DNA of 64,000 nt, from contig NZ_ACVO01000015.1 of assembly GCF_000175615.1 (NCBI RefSeq), forward strand, positions 248,001 to 312,000. The letters run 5' to 3'. A program made the translations under genes and the position numbers. This DNA comes from Rothia mucilaginosa ATCC 25296 (GTDB taxonomy: Bacteria; Actinomycetota; Actinomycetes; Actinomycetales; Micrococcaceae). Positions 32,693 to 42,337 of the stretch are shown here, one piece after another (position 1 is the first letter of the stretch; every line of letters begins with the position of its first letter). The notes below the pieces were generated by a model. The model had not been told where the DNA came from and made no database searches. It saw only the letters and a list, made by a program, of their open reading frames with translations.

Positions 32693-33252
32693 TGACCGAA
32701 ACCAAGATCACCCCCCGCTTCAAGACCAAGTACGCTGAGGTCGTCGTTCCCGCTCTGCAGGAAGAGTTCAAGTACGAGAACGTCATGCAGACCCCGAAGA
32801 TCGTTAAGGTCGTCGTAAACATGGGTGTCGGCGAGGCAGCTCGCGACGCAAAGCTCATGGACGGCGCAATCCGCGATCTCACCGCAATCACCGGTCAGAA
32901 GCCGATTGTTACCCGCGCGAAGAAGTCCATCGCACAGTTCAAGCTGCGCGAAGGTATGCCCATCGGCGCACACGTCACCCTGCGTGGCGACCGCATGTGG
33001 GAATTCCTGGACCGCCTCGTCACCCTGGCACTGCCCCGAATCCGCGACTTCCGTGGCCTCTCGGACCGCCAGTTTGACGGTAACGGTAACTACACCTTCG
33101 GTCTGACCGAGCAGTCCATGTTCCACGAAATCGATCAGGACTCGATCGACCGCGTGCGTGGTATGGACATCACCGTGGTGACCTCCGCGAAGACCGACGA
33201 AGAAGGCCGTGCAATCCTGAAGGCACTGGGCTTCCCGTTCAAGACCAACTAA
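32692..33252 (+). CDS. rplE: 50S ribosomal protein L5
   Basis: L5 binds 5S rRNA and contacts the P-site tRNA. It has 186 residues. Motifs [11 protein letters not shown] and [12 protein letters not shown] are as expected. It overlaps rplX by one base. In most bacteria rpsN (S14) comes next; here a 73-base gap with small hairpins (for example ACCCCG/CGCGGGGT near 33273-33292) leads straight to rpsH. Confidence 0.98.
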   Translation: MTETKITPRFKTKYAEVVVPALQEEFKYENVMQTPKIVKVVVNMGVGEAARDAKLMDGAIRDLTAITGQKPIVTRAKKSIAQFKLREGMPIGAHVTLRGDRMWEFLDRLVTLALPRIRDFRGLSDRQFDGNGNYTFGLTEQSMFHEIDQDSIDRVRGMDITVVTSAKTDEEGRAILKALGFPFKTN

Positions 33253-33325
33253 CGACTACGTTGTAGGTCCAGACCCCGTTACCGCGGGGTAGGGAAACCA
33301 CAACGAGGAAGGGCTAAAGCCCACA

Positions 33326-33724
33326 ATGACTATGACTGATCCGGTCGCAGATATGCTGACCCGTTTGCGTAACGCAAACTCCGCATACCACGACACCGTA
33401 TCCATGCCCTACTCCAAGCTGAAGGCTCGCATTGCAGAGATCCTGAAGGCTGAGGGCTACATCGCCGACGTGAAGGTTGAGGATGCAAAGGTCGGCAAGA
33501 CCCTGACCCTCGTCCTCAAGTACGGTCCGTCCCGCGAGCGTTCCATCGCTGGCGTGCGTCGTATTTCCAAGCCGGGCCTGCGTACCTACGCAAAGTCCAC
33601 CAACCTGCCCCAGGTTCTGGGTGGCCTCGGCATCGCAATCCTGTCCACCTCTTCGGGTCTGCTCACTGACAAGCAGGCAGCGAAGAAGGGCGTGGGCGGC
33701 GAAGTCATCGCTTACATCTGGTAG
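33326..33724 (+). CDS. rpsH: 30S ribosomal protein S8
   Basis: S8 binds the central domain of 16S rRNA and in E. coli represses the spc operon. It has 132 residues. ATG at 33326 and at 33332 are both possible ([11 protein letters not shown]); GGAAGG lies 13-19 bases upstream, so the second may be used. The C-terminal [21 protein letters not shown] is typical. rplF follows after 27 bases. Confidence 0.97.
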   Translation: MTMTDPVADMLTRLRNANSAYHDTVSMPYSKLKARIAEILKAEGYIADVKVEDAKVGKTLTLVLKYGPSRERSIAGVRRISKPGLRTYAKSTNLPQVLGGLGIAILSTSSGLLTDKQAAKKGVGGEVIAYIW

Positions 33725-33751
33725 TCGGTTAGAAGAGAAAGGAAGAGAATA

Positions 33752-34288
33752 ATGTCACGTATTGGACGTCTCCCCATCTCGGTTCCCGCCGGCGTTGAGG
33801 TTAAGGTCGATGGCAACCTGGTCACCGTTAAGGGCCCGAAGGGCGAGCTCTCCCACAAGGTAGCTTCCCCCATCACCGTGGCTCTGAACGAAAATGAGAT
33901 CGTTGTATCTCGTCCGAACGACGAGCGCCTGTCTCGCTCGCTGCACGGTCTGACTCGTACCCTGATTCAGAACCTGATTATCGGCGTTACCTCCGGCTAC
34001 GAGAAGAAGCTGGAAATCGTTGGTACCGGTTACCGTGTGACCCCGAAGGGTAACGACCTGGAGTTCGCTCTGGGCTACTCCCACCCGATCAACATCACCG
34101 CTCCCGAGGGTATTACCTTCGCAGTGGAGGGTGCTAACAAGCTGACCGTGTCGGGTATCGACAAGCAGCTCGTTGGTCAGGTTGCAGCAAACATTCGTGG
34201 TCTGCGTAAGCCCGATCCCTACAAGGGTAAGGGTGTTCGCTACGCAGGTGAGCACATCCGCCGCAAGGTCGGAAAGGCTGGTAAGTAA
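33752..34288 (+). CDS. rplF: 50S ribosomal protein L6
   Basis: L6 lies near the factor-binding site of the 50S subunit. It has 178 residues with the two repeated domains of the family; the C-terminal half has [28 protein letters not shown] precedes the ATG. rplR begins 2 bases after the stop. Confidence 0.98.
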   Translation: MSRIGRLPISVPAGVEVKVDGNLVTVKGPKGELSHKVASPITVALNENEIVVSRPNDERLSRSLHGLTRTLIQNLIIGVTSGYEKKLEIVGTGYRVTPKGNDLEFALGYSHPINITAPEGITFAVEGANKLTVSGIDKQLVGQVAANIRGLRKPDPYKGKGVRYAGEHIRRKVGKAGK

Positions 34289-34290
34289 AC

Positions 34291-34650
34291 ATGGCTATCA
34301 AGTCGAAGGCAGCGCAGCGTGCACGTCGTCACGCTCGCATCCGCAAGTACGTTTCGGGTACCGCTGCGCGTCCGCGCCTGTGCGTCACCCGTTCGACCCG
34401 TCACATGTTCGTTCAGGTTATCGACGATGTCAAGGGCGTAACCCTGGCATCCGCTTCCACCATGGAAGCAGAGCTGCGTGCAGCTGACCTGGACAAGACC
34501 GCTAAGGCAAAGCGCGTTGGTGAGCTCGTTGCAGAGCGCGCCAAGGCAGCTGGTGTTGAGGCAGTCGTGTTCGACCGCGGTGGTAACAAGTACCACGGCC
34601 GTGTTGCAGCCGTTGCTGACGGTGCACGCGAGGGAGGTCTTGCACTCTAA
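34291..34650 (+). CDS. rplR: 50S ribosomal protein L18
   Basis: L18 binds 5S rRNA together with L5. It has 119 residues, with a basic N-terminus ([16 protein letters not shown]) and the C-terminal [20 protein letters not shown] motif. It overlaps rpsE by one base in TAATG. Confidence 0.98.
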   Translation: MAIKSKAAQRARRHARIRKYVSGTAARPRLCVTRSTRHMFVQVIDDVKGVTLASASTMEAELRAADLDKTAKAKRVGELVAERAKAAGVEAVVFDRGGNKYHGRVAAVADGAREGGLAL

Positions 34651-35324
34651 TGAGCGAGCAGAACGTAAAGGAAACTCAGGTGAGCGAAGCAGTAGTAGCT
34701 GAAACCGCTGAGACCTCCAACCAGCGCGAGGAGCGCCGCAACAACCGCGGCGAGCGTCGTGGCCGTGGTGAGCGCCGTAACAACCGCGCTCGCGAGGAGG
34801 AGAAGGACAAGTACATCGAGCGCGTTGTGACCATCAACCGCGTTTCCAAGGTCGTCAAGGGTGGTCGTCGCTTCAGCTTCACCGCACTGGTCGTCGTTGG
34901 TGACGGTAACGGCCTGGTCGGCGTTGGCTACGGTAAGGCTAAGGAAGTTCCCGCAGCAATTTCCAAGGGTGTCGAGGAAGCAAAGAAGAACTTCTTCCGC
35001 GTTCCCCGCATCGAAGGCCGCACCATCCCGCACCGCGTGCAGGGTGAAGCAGCTGCAGGCGTTGTGATGCTCCGTCCGGCAACCGCTGGTACCGGTGTTA
35101 TCGCAGGTGGCCCCGTGCGTGCAGTACTCGAGTGCGCAGGCATTCACGATGTGCTGTCCAAGTCGCTCGGTTCCTCGAACCAGATCAACATCGTTCACGC
35201 AACTGTTGCAGCACTCAAGGAGCTCGAGGAGCCCCTGGCAGTGGCAGCCCGCCGTGGTCTGCCCACCGATGAGGTTATCCCCAGCTACCTGCGCAACACC
35301 AAGTCTGAAAAGGCAGGTGCGTAG
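34650..35324 (+). CDS. rpsE: 30S ribosomal protein S5
   Basis: S5 contributes to decoding fidelity and the mRNA entry helicase. It has 224 residues. An acidic then Arg/Asn-rich N-terminal extension of about 50 residues precedes the double-stranded RNA-binding domain ([20 protein letters not shown]). [18 protein letters not shown] holds the loop altered in spectinomycin resistance and looks wild type. Coupled to rplR; rpmD follows after 2 bases. Confidence 0.98.
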   Translation: MSEQNVKETQVSEAVVAETAETSNQREERRNNRGERRGRGERRNNRAREEEKDKYIERVVTINRVSKVVKGGRRFSFTALVVVGDGNGLVGVGYGKAKEVPAAISKGVEEAKKNFFRVPRIEGRTIPHRVQGEAAAGVVMLRPATAGTGVIAGGPVRAVLECAGIHDVLSKSLGSSNQINIVHATVAALKELEEPLAVAARRGLPTDEVIPSYLRNTKSEKAGA

Positions 35325-35326
35325 TA

Positions 35327-35533
35327 ATGGCCAAGCGTATTCAGCCCAGCGACGCAAAGCTGGAAATCACCCAGGTCAAGTCCTATGTTGGTCAGAAGCA
35401 GAACATGCGCGACACCCTGCGTTCCCTGGGCCTCAAGCGCCCCGGCAACAAGGTAGTCCGCACTGCTGACCCCGTCACCGTTGGCATGGTTAACACCGTT
35501 GCTCACCTGGTGAAGGTTGAGGAGGTCAAGTAA
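35327..35533 (+). CDS. rpmD: 50S ribosomal protein L30
   Basis: L30, 68 residues, a small alpha/beta protein of the 50S subunit. [20 protein letters not shown] and [11 protein letters not shown] match the family. It is 2 bases after rpsE and 2 before rplO, so the three are co-translated. Confidence 0.97.
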   Translation: MAKRIQPSDAKLEITQVKSYVGQKQNMRDTLRSLGLKRPGNKVVRTADPVTVGMVNTVAHLVKVEEVK

Positions 35534-35535
35534 AG

Positions 35536-35982
35536 ATGGCAGAAGCTATCAAGATTCACGATCTGCGCCCGGCACCGGGTGCCCACAAGGCAAAGACCCG
35601 CGTTGGCCGCGGTGAAGGCTCCAAGGGTAAGACCGCAGGTCGCGGTACCAAGGGTACCAAGGCACGTTACCAGGTTCGTGCAGGCTTCGAAGGCGGCCAG
35701 CTGCCGCTGCACATGCGCCTGCCGAAGCTGCGCGGCTTCAAGAACCCCTTCCGCACCGAGTACCAGGTTGTTAACCTGGACCGCATCCAGGAACTGTTCC
35801 CCAACGGTGGCGACGTCACCGTCGAGGCACTGGTTGCTAAGGGTGCCGTTCGCAAGAACGAGCTCGTGAAGGTTCTGGGCAACGGCGAAATCTCCGTCAA
35901 GGTGAACGTTGTTGTCGACAAGGCATCGGCTTCTGCTATCGAGAAGATCGAGGCCGCTGGCGGTTCTGTAACCGTTAAGTAG
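35536..35982 (+). CDS. rplO: 50S ribosomal protein L15
   Basis: L15 is a late 50S assembly protein. It has 148 residues, with the Gly/Lys-rich N-terminal tail ([19 protein letters not shown]) that reaches into the rRNA. It is the last spc gene before a strong terminator, so secY is transcribed separately here. Confidence 0.98.
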   Translation: MAEAIKIHDLRPAPGAHKAKTRVGRGEGSKGKTAGRGTKGTKARYQVRAGFEGGQLPLHMRLPKLRGFKNPFRTEYQVVNLDRIQELFPNGGDVTVEALVAKGAVRKNELVKVLGNGEISVKVNVVVDKASASAIEKIEAAGGSVTVK

Positions 35983-35995
35983 TCTTCAAGACTAG

Positions 35996-36035
35996 AAAGC
36001 CCCCGTCCGTACACTGTACGGCGGGGGCTTTTTGC
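35996..36035 (+). terminator. Terminator of the spc operon
   Basis: AAAGCCCCCGTCCGTAC pairs with GTACGGCGGGGGCTTT (one bulged T), loop ACT, then TT and further T. The region from here to 36253 has no gene; the secY promoter must lie in it, but only weak candidates were seen. Confidence 0.92.
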
Positions 36036-36263
36036 TGCTCGAAAAGACTCACAACAGGGGTATATTCCTGTATTCGTATATTTGAACGCTTGGTGCACGC
36101 CACATTTAGTGTTCAAAAATCACGCTAAGAGAATATAAAAGCTACATAATCTGCTAGGGAGTTATCGTTACCCGCTCCAAACACGATAGACTGGAAGATG
36201 TGTTTACTGCGCCCTAAAACTCCTTGAGAGGGATGGGCGCCCCATAGACTTACAGGAGGACAT

Positions 36264-37571
36264 GTGCTGAGCGCATTCGGGCGAGTCGTTAAGACCGCCG
36301 ATTTGCGGCGTAAGCTGCTGTTTACCCTGGCAATGATTGTGCTGTACCGCGTGGGCACTTTCATCCCCGCGCCAGGCGTTTCCTACGGAAATGTACAGCA
36401 GTGTCTGAACGCCAATGTTACGAGCGGTGGCGTCTACGATATCGTCAACCTCTTCAGTGGTGGCGCACTGCTGCAGCTTTCGATCTTTGCCCTCGGCGTG
36501 ATGCCGTACATTACCGCGTCCATTATCATCCAGCTGCTGCGCGTGGTCATCCCGCGATTCCAGGAGCTGCACGATGAAGGCGCGCAGGGTCAGGCAAAGC
36601 TCACCCAGTACACCCGCTACCTGACCATCGCTCTTGCTCTGCTGAACGCAACCACCATCGTCTCGATGGCGCGCTCCGGCGTTCTGTTGGGTAACTGCCC
36701 TGGCATCATTCCCCAGGACGACGTACTGCACATCCTGCTGATCATCGTCACCCTGTGTGCGGGTACTACCGTCATCATGTGGATGGGTGAGCAGATTACC
36801 GAGCGTGGCGTCGGCAACGGCATGTCCCTGCTGATCTTCACCTCCATTGCTTCTTCCTTCCCGAGCGCTCTGGGCTCCATCCAGCGCACCCACGGTTGGG
36901 GTATCTTCGCAGCTGTCTGCGGCATCGGCCTGCTGGTCATGCTCGCTGTGGTCTACGTGGAGCAGTCCGTTCGCCGTATCCCCGTACAGTACGCAAAGCG
37001 CATGATTGGTCGACGCACCATTGGTGGCACCAGCACCTACATTCCGCTGAAGGTCAACATGGCAGGCGTGATCCCCCTGATCTTCGCCTCCTCCCTGCTG
37101 ACCCTGCCCGGTCTGATTGCCCAGTTCAACACCCCCACCGACGGCTCCACTCCGCCGGACTGGGTTAACTGGATCAACGCATACCTGGTGCGCGGCGATC
37201 ACCCGCTGTACATTGCTCTCTACTTCTTCATGATTATTGGCTTCGCGTACTTCTACGTGGCGGTCACCTTCGACCCGGTAGAAGTAGCGGACAATATGAA
37301 GAAGTACGGTGGCTTCATTCCCGGTATCCGTGCCGGTAAGCCCACCGAGCGTTACCTCAGCTACGTACTCAACCGAATTACGTTGCCTGGCGCACTTTAC
37401 CTGGGTGTAATTTCCATGATTCCCCTCGTAGCGCTTATCCTATTCAACGCAAACCAGAATTTCCCGTTCGGTGGCGCCTCGCTACTGATCGTGGTGGGTG
37501 TTGGTCTTGATACTCTCAAGCAGATCAACGCTCAGCTCCAACAACGAAACTACGAAGGACTGCTCCGATGA
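36264..37571 (+). CDS. secY: Protein translocase subunit SecY
   Basis: SecY forms the protein-conducting channel in the inner membrane with SecE and SecG. It has 435 residues and about ten transmembrane segments, starting MLSAFGRVVKTADLRRK. The start is the GTG at 36264, 4 bases after AGGAGG; the ATG two bases before is out of frame and stops at once. The cytoplasmic loop with YAKRMIGRRTIGGTSTYIPL is conserved. The stop overlaps the adk start (ATGA), as in many bacteria. Confidence 0.98.
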   Translation: MLSAFGRVVKTADLRRKLLFTLAMIVLYRVGTFIPAPGVSYGNVQQCLNANVTSGGVYDIVNLFSGGALLQLSIFALGVMPYITASIIIQLLRVVIPRFQELHDEGAQGQAKLTQYTRYLTIALALLNATTIVSMARSGVLLGNCPGIIPQDDVLHILLIIVTLCAGTTVIMWMGEQITERGVGNGMSLLIFTSIASSFPSALGSIQRTHGWGIFAAVCGIGLLVMLAVVYVEQSVRRIPVQYAKRMIGRRTIGGTSTYIPLKVNMAGVIPLIFASSLLTLPGLIAQFNTPTDGSTPPDWVNWINAYLVRGDHPLYIALYFFMIIGFAYFYVAVTFDPVEVADNMKKYGGFIPGIRAGKPTERYLSYVLNRITLPGALYLGVISMIPLVALILFNANQNFPFGGASLLIVVGVGLDTLKQINAQLQQRNYEGLLR

Positions 37572-38131
37572 ACCGTCTGCTCATCGTCGGCCCTCCCGGT
37601 GCAGGTAAGGGCACCCAGGCCGTCAAGATTGCTGAAGCGCTGAAGATTCCCGCGATTTCCACCGGTGATATCTTCCGCAAGAACATCAAGGAAGAGACCG
37701 AGCTGGGCAAGGAAGCGAAGTCGTACATCGACTCCGGCAACCTGGTTCCCGACTCCGTCACCAACAACATGGTGCGCGCACGCCTGGAGGAAAGCGACGT
37801 CGTCAACGGCTTCCTGCTCGACGGCTACCCCCGCAACACCTCCCAGGTGCACGAGCTGGACTCCATCCTCGAAGCCAAGGGCGAGAAGATCGACCGCGTT
37901 CTCCTGCTGGTTGCAGACAACGACGAACTCGTCGAGCGTCTGCTCAACCGCGCAGCAGAGCAGGGTCGCACCGATGACAACGAAGAGGTCATCCGTCACC
38001 GCCTGAAGGTCTACGAAGAAGAGACCGCACCGCTGATCGCAATCTACCGCGAACGCGGCATCGTCAAGGAAGTTAACGGCCTCGGCGAGATTGCTGAAGT
38101 CACCGAGCGCATCCTCGACGCTCTGAAGTAA
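37568..38131 (+). CDS. adk: Adenylate kinase (short form)
   Basis: Adenylate kinase interconverts ATP, ADP and AMP. It has 187 residues. The P-loop GPPGAGKGTQ is at residues 8-17; LLDGYPRN is the AMP-binding segment. The lid is the short actinobacterial version without zinc cysteines. It overlaps secY by four bases, so its translation is coupled to secY. Confidence 0.98.
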   Translation: MNRLLIVGPPGAGKGTQAVKIAEALKIPAISTGDIFRKNIKEETELGKEAKSYIDSGNLVPDSVTNNMVRARLEESDVVNGFLLDGYPRNTSQVHELDSILEAKGEKIDRVLLLVADNDELVERLLNRAAEQGRTDDNEEVIRHRLKVYEEETAPLIAIYRERGIVKEVNGLGEIAEVTERILDALK

Positions 38132-38138
38132 TCTTCTG

Positions 38139-38194
38139 CTGTACCCCCGCAATTTGGGATGCATGATGCATCACAAAGACTTGCGGGGGTACAG
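38139..38194 (+). promoter_or_regulatory. Nested palindromes between adk and map
   Basis: CTGTACCCCCGCAA (38139-38152) and TTGCGGGGGTACAG (38181-38194) are perfect 14-bp complements. Between them is GATGCATGATGCATC, a 6-bp stem with TGA loop. No T-run follows, and the 3' arm contains the -35 of the map promoter. Confidence 0.6.
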
Positions 38195-38209
38195 TGCTGT
38201 CTGTAGAGT
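38181..38209 (+). promoter_or_regulatory. Candidate map promoter
   Basis: TTGCGG (38181-38186), 17 bases, then TAGAGT (38204-38209). The same -10 at the same spacing occurs before infA and ppk2. Confidence 0.5.
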
Positions 38210-38251
38210 TCTAAGCTTGGGCGTACCGCCCCACATACCTAAGGAGTCAGA

Positions 38252-39091
38252 ATGGCACGAGTCGAAATCAAAACCAACGCACAGCTTCAGCAGATGGCTC
38301 GTGCAGGCGTCATTACCAGCCGTGCACTCGATGCGGCAGTGGCGGCAGCCCGCCCCGGCGTAACCACCGCAGAGGTGAACGCCGCCTTTGAACGCACCAT
38401 GCTGGAGCTGGGTGGCACCTCCAACTTCTACGGCTACTACGACTACCCGGCGACCGTATGCACCTCCGTCAACCACGAGGTTGTTCACGGCATCCCCGGC
38501 GACTACGTGCTCAAGGACGGCGATATTCTCTCCATCGACGGTGGCGCATACGTCATCGACCCCGCTACCAACCGCCAGTGGCACGGTGACTCGGCGCGCA
38601 CCGTACTGGTTGGTGACAACATAAGCGAAGCCCGCGCGGAGCTCTCCGCCGTCACCCGCGAGGCGATGTGGCACGGCATTGCCGCTCTGGCAACCGCAAA
38701 AAAGGTCGGCGAAATTGGTCTTGCCATCGAAGCGTACGTGACCGAAGAATATGGCGATAAGTACGGCATCATTGAAGACTACGTAGGCCACGGTATCGGT
38801 TCCCAGATGCACATGGCACCGGACGTGCTGAACTACGCTGTGCGTGACATGGGCCCGAAGATTAAGCCCGGCATGGCTTTCGCTATCGAACCGATGCTCG
38901 TCACCGGCTCCATCGAGACCAAGGTGCTCTCCGATGACTGGACCGTTGTGACCGTTGACGGCTCCGATGCATGCCAGTGGGAGCACTCCGTTGCTGTGCA
39001 CAGCGACGGCATCTGGGTTCTGACCGCAGAAGACGGCGGCGCCAGCGAACTTGCTCGCTTCGGCGTAACCCCGGTTCCGATTCCCGCCTAA
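38252..39091 (+). CDS. map: Methionine aminopeptidase, type I
   Basis: This metalloprotease removes the initiator methionine from new proteins. It has 279 residues with no N-terminal zinc domain. The five metal ligands are visible in DGGAYVIDP (first Asp), HGDSART (second Asp), GHGIGSQMH (His), AFAIEPM (Glu) and WEHSVAV (Glu). AAGGAG lies 7 bases before the ATG. It has its own promoter rather than being fused to the adk transcript. Confidence 0.97.
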   Translation: MARVEIKTNAQLQQMARAGVITSRALDAAVAAARPGVTTAEVNAAFERTMLELGGTSNFYGYYDYPATVCTSVNHEVVHGIPGDYVLKDGDILSIDGGAYVIDPATNRQWHGDSARTVLVGDNISEARAELSAVTREAMWHGIAALATAKKVGEIGLAIEAYVTEEYGDKYGIIEDYVGHGIGSQMHMAPDVLNYAVRDMGPKIKPGMAFAIEPMLVTGSIETKVLSDDWTVVTVDGSDACQWEHSVAVHSDGIWVLTAEDGGASELARFGVTPVPIPA

Positions 39092-39213
39092 GCCCCACCA
39101 CTGGGGGAGGGGAACACCTTTAGCTGCCCCACCTCCACCCGAAGAAACCGGCGAATCCGGTCCGGTGCGTGATAGCGCATCCGAAAGCATCCACATCACA
39201 AGGAAGAAGCTCC

Positions 39214-40428
39214 ATGAGCGAAACTCTCAATAGCGGCGAGGTCACTGCACCCGCTTCGACCAAGGTGCCGGTTGAAATCTCGAACGTTCGCCCCGCACCC
39301 GGCCAGATTGCCCTGAAAGCGCCGCGCCGCGCGAAGCCGCCCAAGCACATCGCTGACTTCGATATGGCTGGCCGCCGCGAATTTCTGAAGGAACTGGGCT
39401 ACCAGTCCTTCCGTGCGTCCCAGCTGTCAAAGCACTATTTTGAGCGTCTGGTCACTGACCCCGCCGAGATGACTGACCTGCCGGCTAAGGATCGCGAGCA
39501 GATGGTTGCTCAGGCGATGCCCCAGCTTCTGACTCCGGTCCGTACCCTCGAGGCTGACGGTGGCGACACCCTGAAGGTTGTGCACCGCCTCTTTGACGGT
39601 GCGCTCATTGAGTCCGTCATCATGCGCTATGACAACCGCGTGACCATGTGCATCTCTTCGCAGGCTGGCTGCGGTATGAACTGCCCCTTCTGTGCAACCG
39701 GTCAGCAGGGTTTGACCCGTAACCTGTCCACCGCAGAAATTGTGGAGCAGGTCGTTGCCGGTGCCCGCTACCTGAAGCAGATGAAGGGCCTGGAAGAAGC
39801 AGAAGGTGGCTCTGAGGATACTCGTCCACTGCGTGTTTCCAACATTGTCTTCATGGGTATGGGTGAGGCGCTCGCTAACTACAAGGCAACCATGGGTGCT
39901 GTACACCGCCTGATTGACCCTTCGCCCGAGGGCCTCGGTATTTCTGCTCGTGGTCTGACCATGTCGACCGTGGGGCTGGTGCCCGGCATTCGTAAGTTTG
40001 AGCTGGAGAAGCTGCCCATTACTTTGGCGCTGTCTCTGCATGCTCCGGATGATGAGCTGCGTGATGAGCTAATCCCGATTAACCAGCGTTGGAAGGTTGA
40101 CGAGACTCTGGACGCTGCGTACGACTACTACCGTACGACCGGCCGCCGGGTCTCCATTGAGTACGCGCTGATTCGCGATATTAACGATCAGGGCTGGCGT
40201 GCGGATTTGCTCGGTAAGAAGCTGGCGCAGCGCGGCCGTGGTTGGGTGCACGTGAACCCGATTCCGCTGAACCCGACCCCGGGTTCGAAGTGGACGGCAT
40301 CCCGTAAGGGCGTTGAGCAGAACTTTGTTGAGCGTCTGCGTGCCCACGGTATTCCGACGACTATTCGTGATACTCGCGGTTCCGATATTGATGGTGCATG
40401 CGGTCAGCTGGCTGCTAAGGAAGATTAA
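39214..40428 (+). CDS. rlmN: Dual-specificity rRNA/tRNA methyltransferase RlmN
   Basis: RlmN is a radical SAM enzyme that makes 2-methyladenosine at A2503 of 23S rRNA and A37 of some tRNAs. The ATG at 39214 (MSETLNSG) follows AAGGAAG, giving 404 residues; an earlier ATG at 39169 has no such site. The radical SAM cysteines are C153, C157 and C160 (CGMNCPFC). The C-terminal [11 protein letters not shown] carries the catalytic cysteine. RlmN is more often found elsewhere in the genome; here it sits between map and infA. Confidence 0.96.
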   Translation: MSETLNSGEVTAPASTKVPVEISNVRPAPGQIALKAPRRAKPPKHIADFDMAGRREFLKELGYQSFRASQLSKHYFERLVTDPAEMTDLPAKDREQMVAQAMPQLLTPVRTLEADGGDTLKVVHRLFDGALIESVIMRYDNRVTMCISSQAGCGMNCPFCATGQQGLTRNLSTAEIVEQVVAGARYLKQMKGLEEAEGGSEDTRPLRVSNIVFMGMGEALANYKATMGAVHRLIDPSPEGLGISARGLTMSTVGLVPGIRKFELEKLPITLALSLHAPDDELRDELIPINQRWKVDETLDAAYDYYRTTGRRVSIEYALIRDINDQGWRADLLGKKLAQRGRGWVHVNPIPLNPTPGSKWTASRKGVEQNFVERLRAHGIPTTIRDTRGSDIDGACGQLAAKED

Positions 40429-40452
40429 GCAGTTGAGCTGTGACCGGTAAAC

Positions 40453-40521
40453 GGTGCCCCTTTCCTACGGGAGGGAAGTCATTAAGACTTTCAGGAACGT
40501 GGGGGAGGGGCATCTTTCTTT
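40453..40521 (+). terminator. Terminator after rlmN
   Basis: GGTGCCCCTTTCC (40453-40465) pairs with GGGGGAGGGGCATC (40501-40514) including G-U pairs, around a structured loop, followed by TTTCTTTT. Confidence 0.65.
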
Positions 40522-40556
40522 TAAACATTAAGTGCCTGATGTCATAAAAATCACGG

Positions 40557-40585
40557 TTGTTTTTCCATGCTCTTTGCCGTAGAGT
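40557..40585 (+). promoter_or_regulatory. Candidate infA promoter
   Basis: TTGTTT (40557-40562), 17 bases, TAGAGT (40580-40585), giving a leader of about 125 bases. Confidence 0.55.
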
Positions 40586-40715
40586 TAACAGTTGGTTGTT
40601 TGTGCCAGTGTTAAGTGCGCCTTAAAACGCCCCAGCACCTCACCGCGGTGAGCTCACAAGCAGAAGATACATTTGCCCGCCGCACCTGCGACGGGCACCG
40701 ACGTTAGCGGAGGAT

Positions 40716-40937
40716 ATGGCTAAGAAAGACGGCGTCATCGAGATTGAAGGCTCTGTGGTTGAAGCTCTGCCCAACGCGATGTTCCGTGTTGAGCTGGATA
40801 ACGGCCACAAGGTTCTCGCACACATCTCGGGCAAGATGCGTCAGCACTACATTCGCATCCTGCCTGAGGACCGAGTAGTAGTGGAACTGAGCCCCTACGA
40901 CCTTTCCCGAGGTCGTATCGTCTACCGTTACAAGTAA
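40716..40937 (+). CDS. infA: Translation initiation factor IF-1
   Basis: IF-1 occupies the A site during initiation. It has 73 residues and is a single OB fold ([20 protein letters not shown], then [20 protein letters not shown]). GCGGAGGA precedes the ATG. It heads the alpha-operon block (rpmJ, rpsM, rpsK, rpoA, rplQ). Hairpins lie in the gap to rpmJ (TAAACGTCGCC/GGCGGCGTTTA at 40946-40970). Confidence 0.98.
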   Translation: MAKKDGVIEIEGSVVEALPNAMFRVELDNGHKVLAHISGKMRQHYIRILPEDRVVVELSPYDLSRGRIVYRYK

Positions 40938-41061
40938 ACCCGAGATAAACGTCGCCTCTGGCGGCGTTTAAATCGTGTTCAAAGGGATAACGCAGTTCCC
41001 CAACGTAAGTGAGGGAACCTCTTATCTCGCCAGTAAGCAAGTTGCAATCAAAAGGAATGCG

Positions 41062-41175
41062 ATGAAGGTCAAGCCGAGCGTTAAGCCGATCTGCGATAAG
41101 TGCAAGGTGATCCGCCGTCACGGTGTGGTCATGGTGATCTGCGAAAACCCGCGCCACAAGCAGCGCCAGGGCTAA
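41062..41175 (+). CDS. rpmJ: 50S ribosomal protein L36
   Basis: L36 is a 37-residue zinc-ribbon protein, late in 50S assembly. The start [19 protein letters not shown] is standard and follows AAAGGAA. CDKC, then C and H of CENPRH, are the zinc ligands, so this is the zinc-binding form. The gap before rpsM (41176-41354) holds two small stems (CCGCCC/GGGCGG and CCGGGT/ACCCGG). Confidence 0.97.
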   Translation: MKVKPSVKPICDKCKVIRRHGVVMVICENPRHKQRQG

Positions 41176-41354
41176 TCCCTAGCAGCTGACTTCATAGCCG
41201 CCCTGTAAGAGGGCGGAATTGTCATAGGCACCGCTCCGAAGCAACGCCAACGAGGCGCCTTCGGATACCTCCGGACTCAGAGGCCGGGGACCGGGTCAGA
41301 ACAACCCGGGCAGTGATGCTATAGACCTCTGGAAAACAACAAGGAGAAGCCAGT

Positions 41355-41723
41355 ATGGCACGTCTCGCTGGAGTTGATATTCCCCGCGAAAAGCGCGTGG
41401 AAGTTGCTCTCACTTACATCTACGGCGTGGGCAAGACCCGTGCACACGAAACCCTCGCTGCTACCGGCGTCAACCCTGACACCCGCGTCAAGGACCTGAC
41501 CGACCAGGAGCTCGTGGCACTTCGTGACTTCATCGAAGGCAACTACAAGGTTGAAGGTGATCTTCGCCGCGAGGTTGCAGCTGACATCCGCCGTAAGGTT
41601 GAAATCGGTTCCTACCAGGGCCTGCGCCACCGCCGCGGCCTGCCGGTTCACGGTCAGCGCACCAAGACTAACGCACGTACCCGCAAGGGCCCGAAGCGTA
41701 CCGTCGCAGGTAAGAAGAAGTAA
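41355..41723 (+). CDS. rpsM: 30S ribosomal protein S13
   Basis: S13 contacts the 50S subunit and P-site tRNA from the 30S head. It has 122 residues. [21 protein letters not shown] and the basic tail [23 protein letters not shown] region are typical. AAGGAGAA precedes the ATG. rpsK follows after 68 bases. Confidence 0.98.
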   Translation: MARLAGVDIPREKRVEVALTYIYGVGKTRAHETLAATGVNPDTRVKDLTDQELVALRDFIEGNYKVEGDLRREVAADIRRKVEIGSYQGLRHRRGLPVHGQRTKTNARTRKGPKRTVAGKKK

Positions 41724-41791
41724 GCAACGTTGCTCTGTTGGATATCTCTATCCGACCAACGTATTAGAAAACCTTTGTAGGAGAATCAAAA

Positions 41792-42199
41792 ATGCCTCCC
41801 AAGACTCGCGCTGCGGCAGCTCGTAAGACCAACCGCCGCAAGGTTAGCAAGAACATCGTTGCTGGTCAGGCTCACATCAAGTCGACCTTCAACAACACCA
41901 TCGTCTCCATCACCGATCCCACCGGTGCAGTGATCTCCTGGTCCTCCGCTGGCGACATGGGCTTCAAGGGCTCCCGTAAGTCCACCCCCTACGCCGCACA
42001 GCTGGCTGCTGAGGCTGCTGCAAACCGCGCCAAGGAGCACGGCGTCCGCAAGGTTGACGTGTTCGTCAAGGGCCCCGGTTCCGGTCGCGAAACCGCAATC
42101 CGCTCCCTGCAGGCTGCAGGCCTCGAGGTCGGTTCGATCCAGGACGTTACCCCCGTTGCACACAACGGTTGCCGTCCCCCGAAGCGCCGCCGCGTCTAA
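41792..42199 (+). CDS. rpsK: 30S ribosomal protein S11
   Basis: S11 lies on the 30S platform near the mRNA exit. It has 135 residues with the motifs [15 protein letters not shown] and [17 protein letters not shown]. Its ribosome binding site is TAGGAGA. rpsD (S4), which follows in many bacteria, is absent here; 138 bases with a hairpin (GGGTACGCTCC/GGAGC-GTACCC, 42225-42250) lead to rpoA. Confidence 0.98.
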   Translation: MPPKTRAAAARKTNRRKVSKNIVAGQAHIKSTFNNTIVSITDPTGAVISWSSAGDMGFKGSRKSTPYAAQLAAEAAANRAKEHGVRKVDVFVKGPGSGRETAIRSLQAAGLEVGSIQDVTPVAHNGCRPPKRRRV

Positions 42200-42337
42200 T
42201 TAGGTCCCTGACCTAATCCCTCGACGGGTACGCTCCACGGAGCTGTACCCGGAGAGTACAGACACCCGTCTGCTTCCTAAGATATGTTTTCCCCAACCTG
42301 TGGGCTCATATAGCGGAGCTCACCGAAAGGAAACAAA

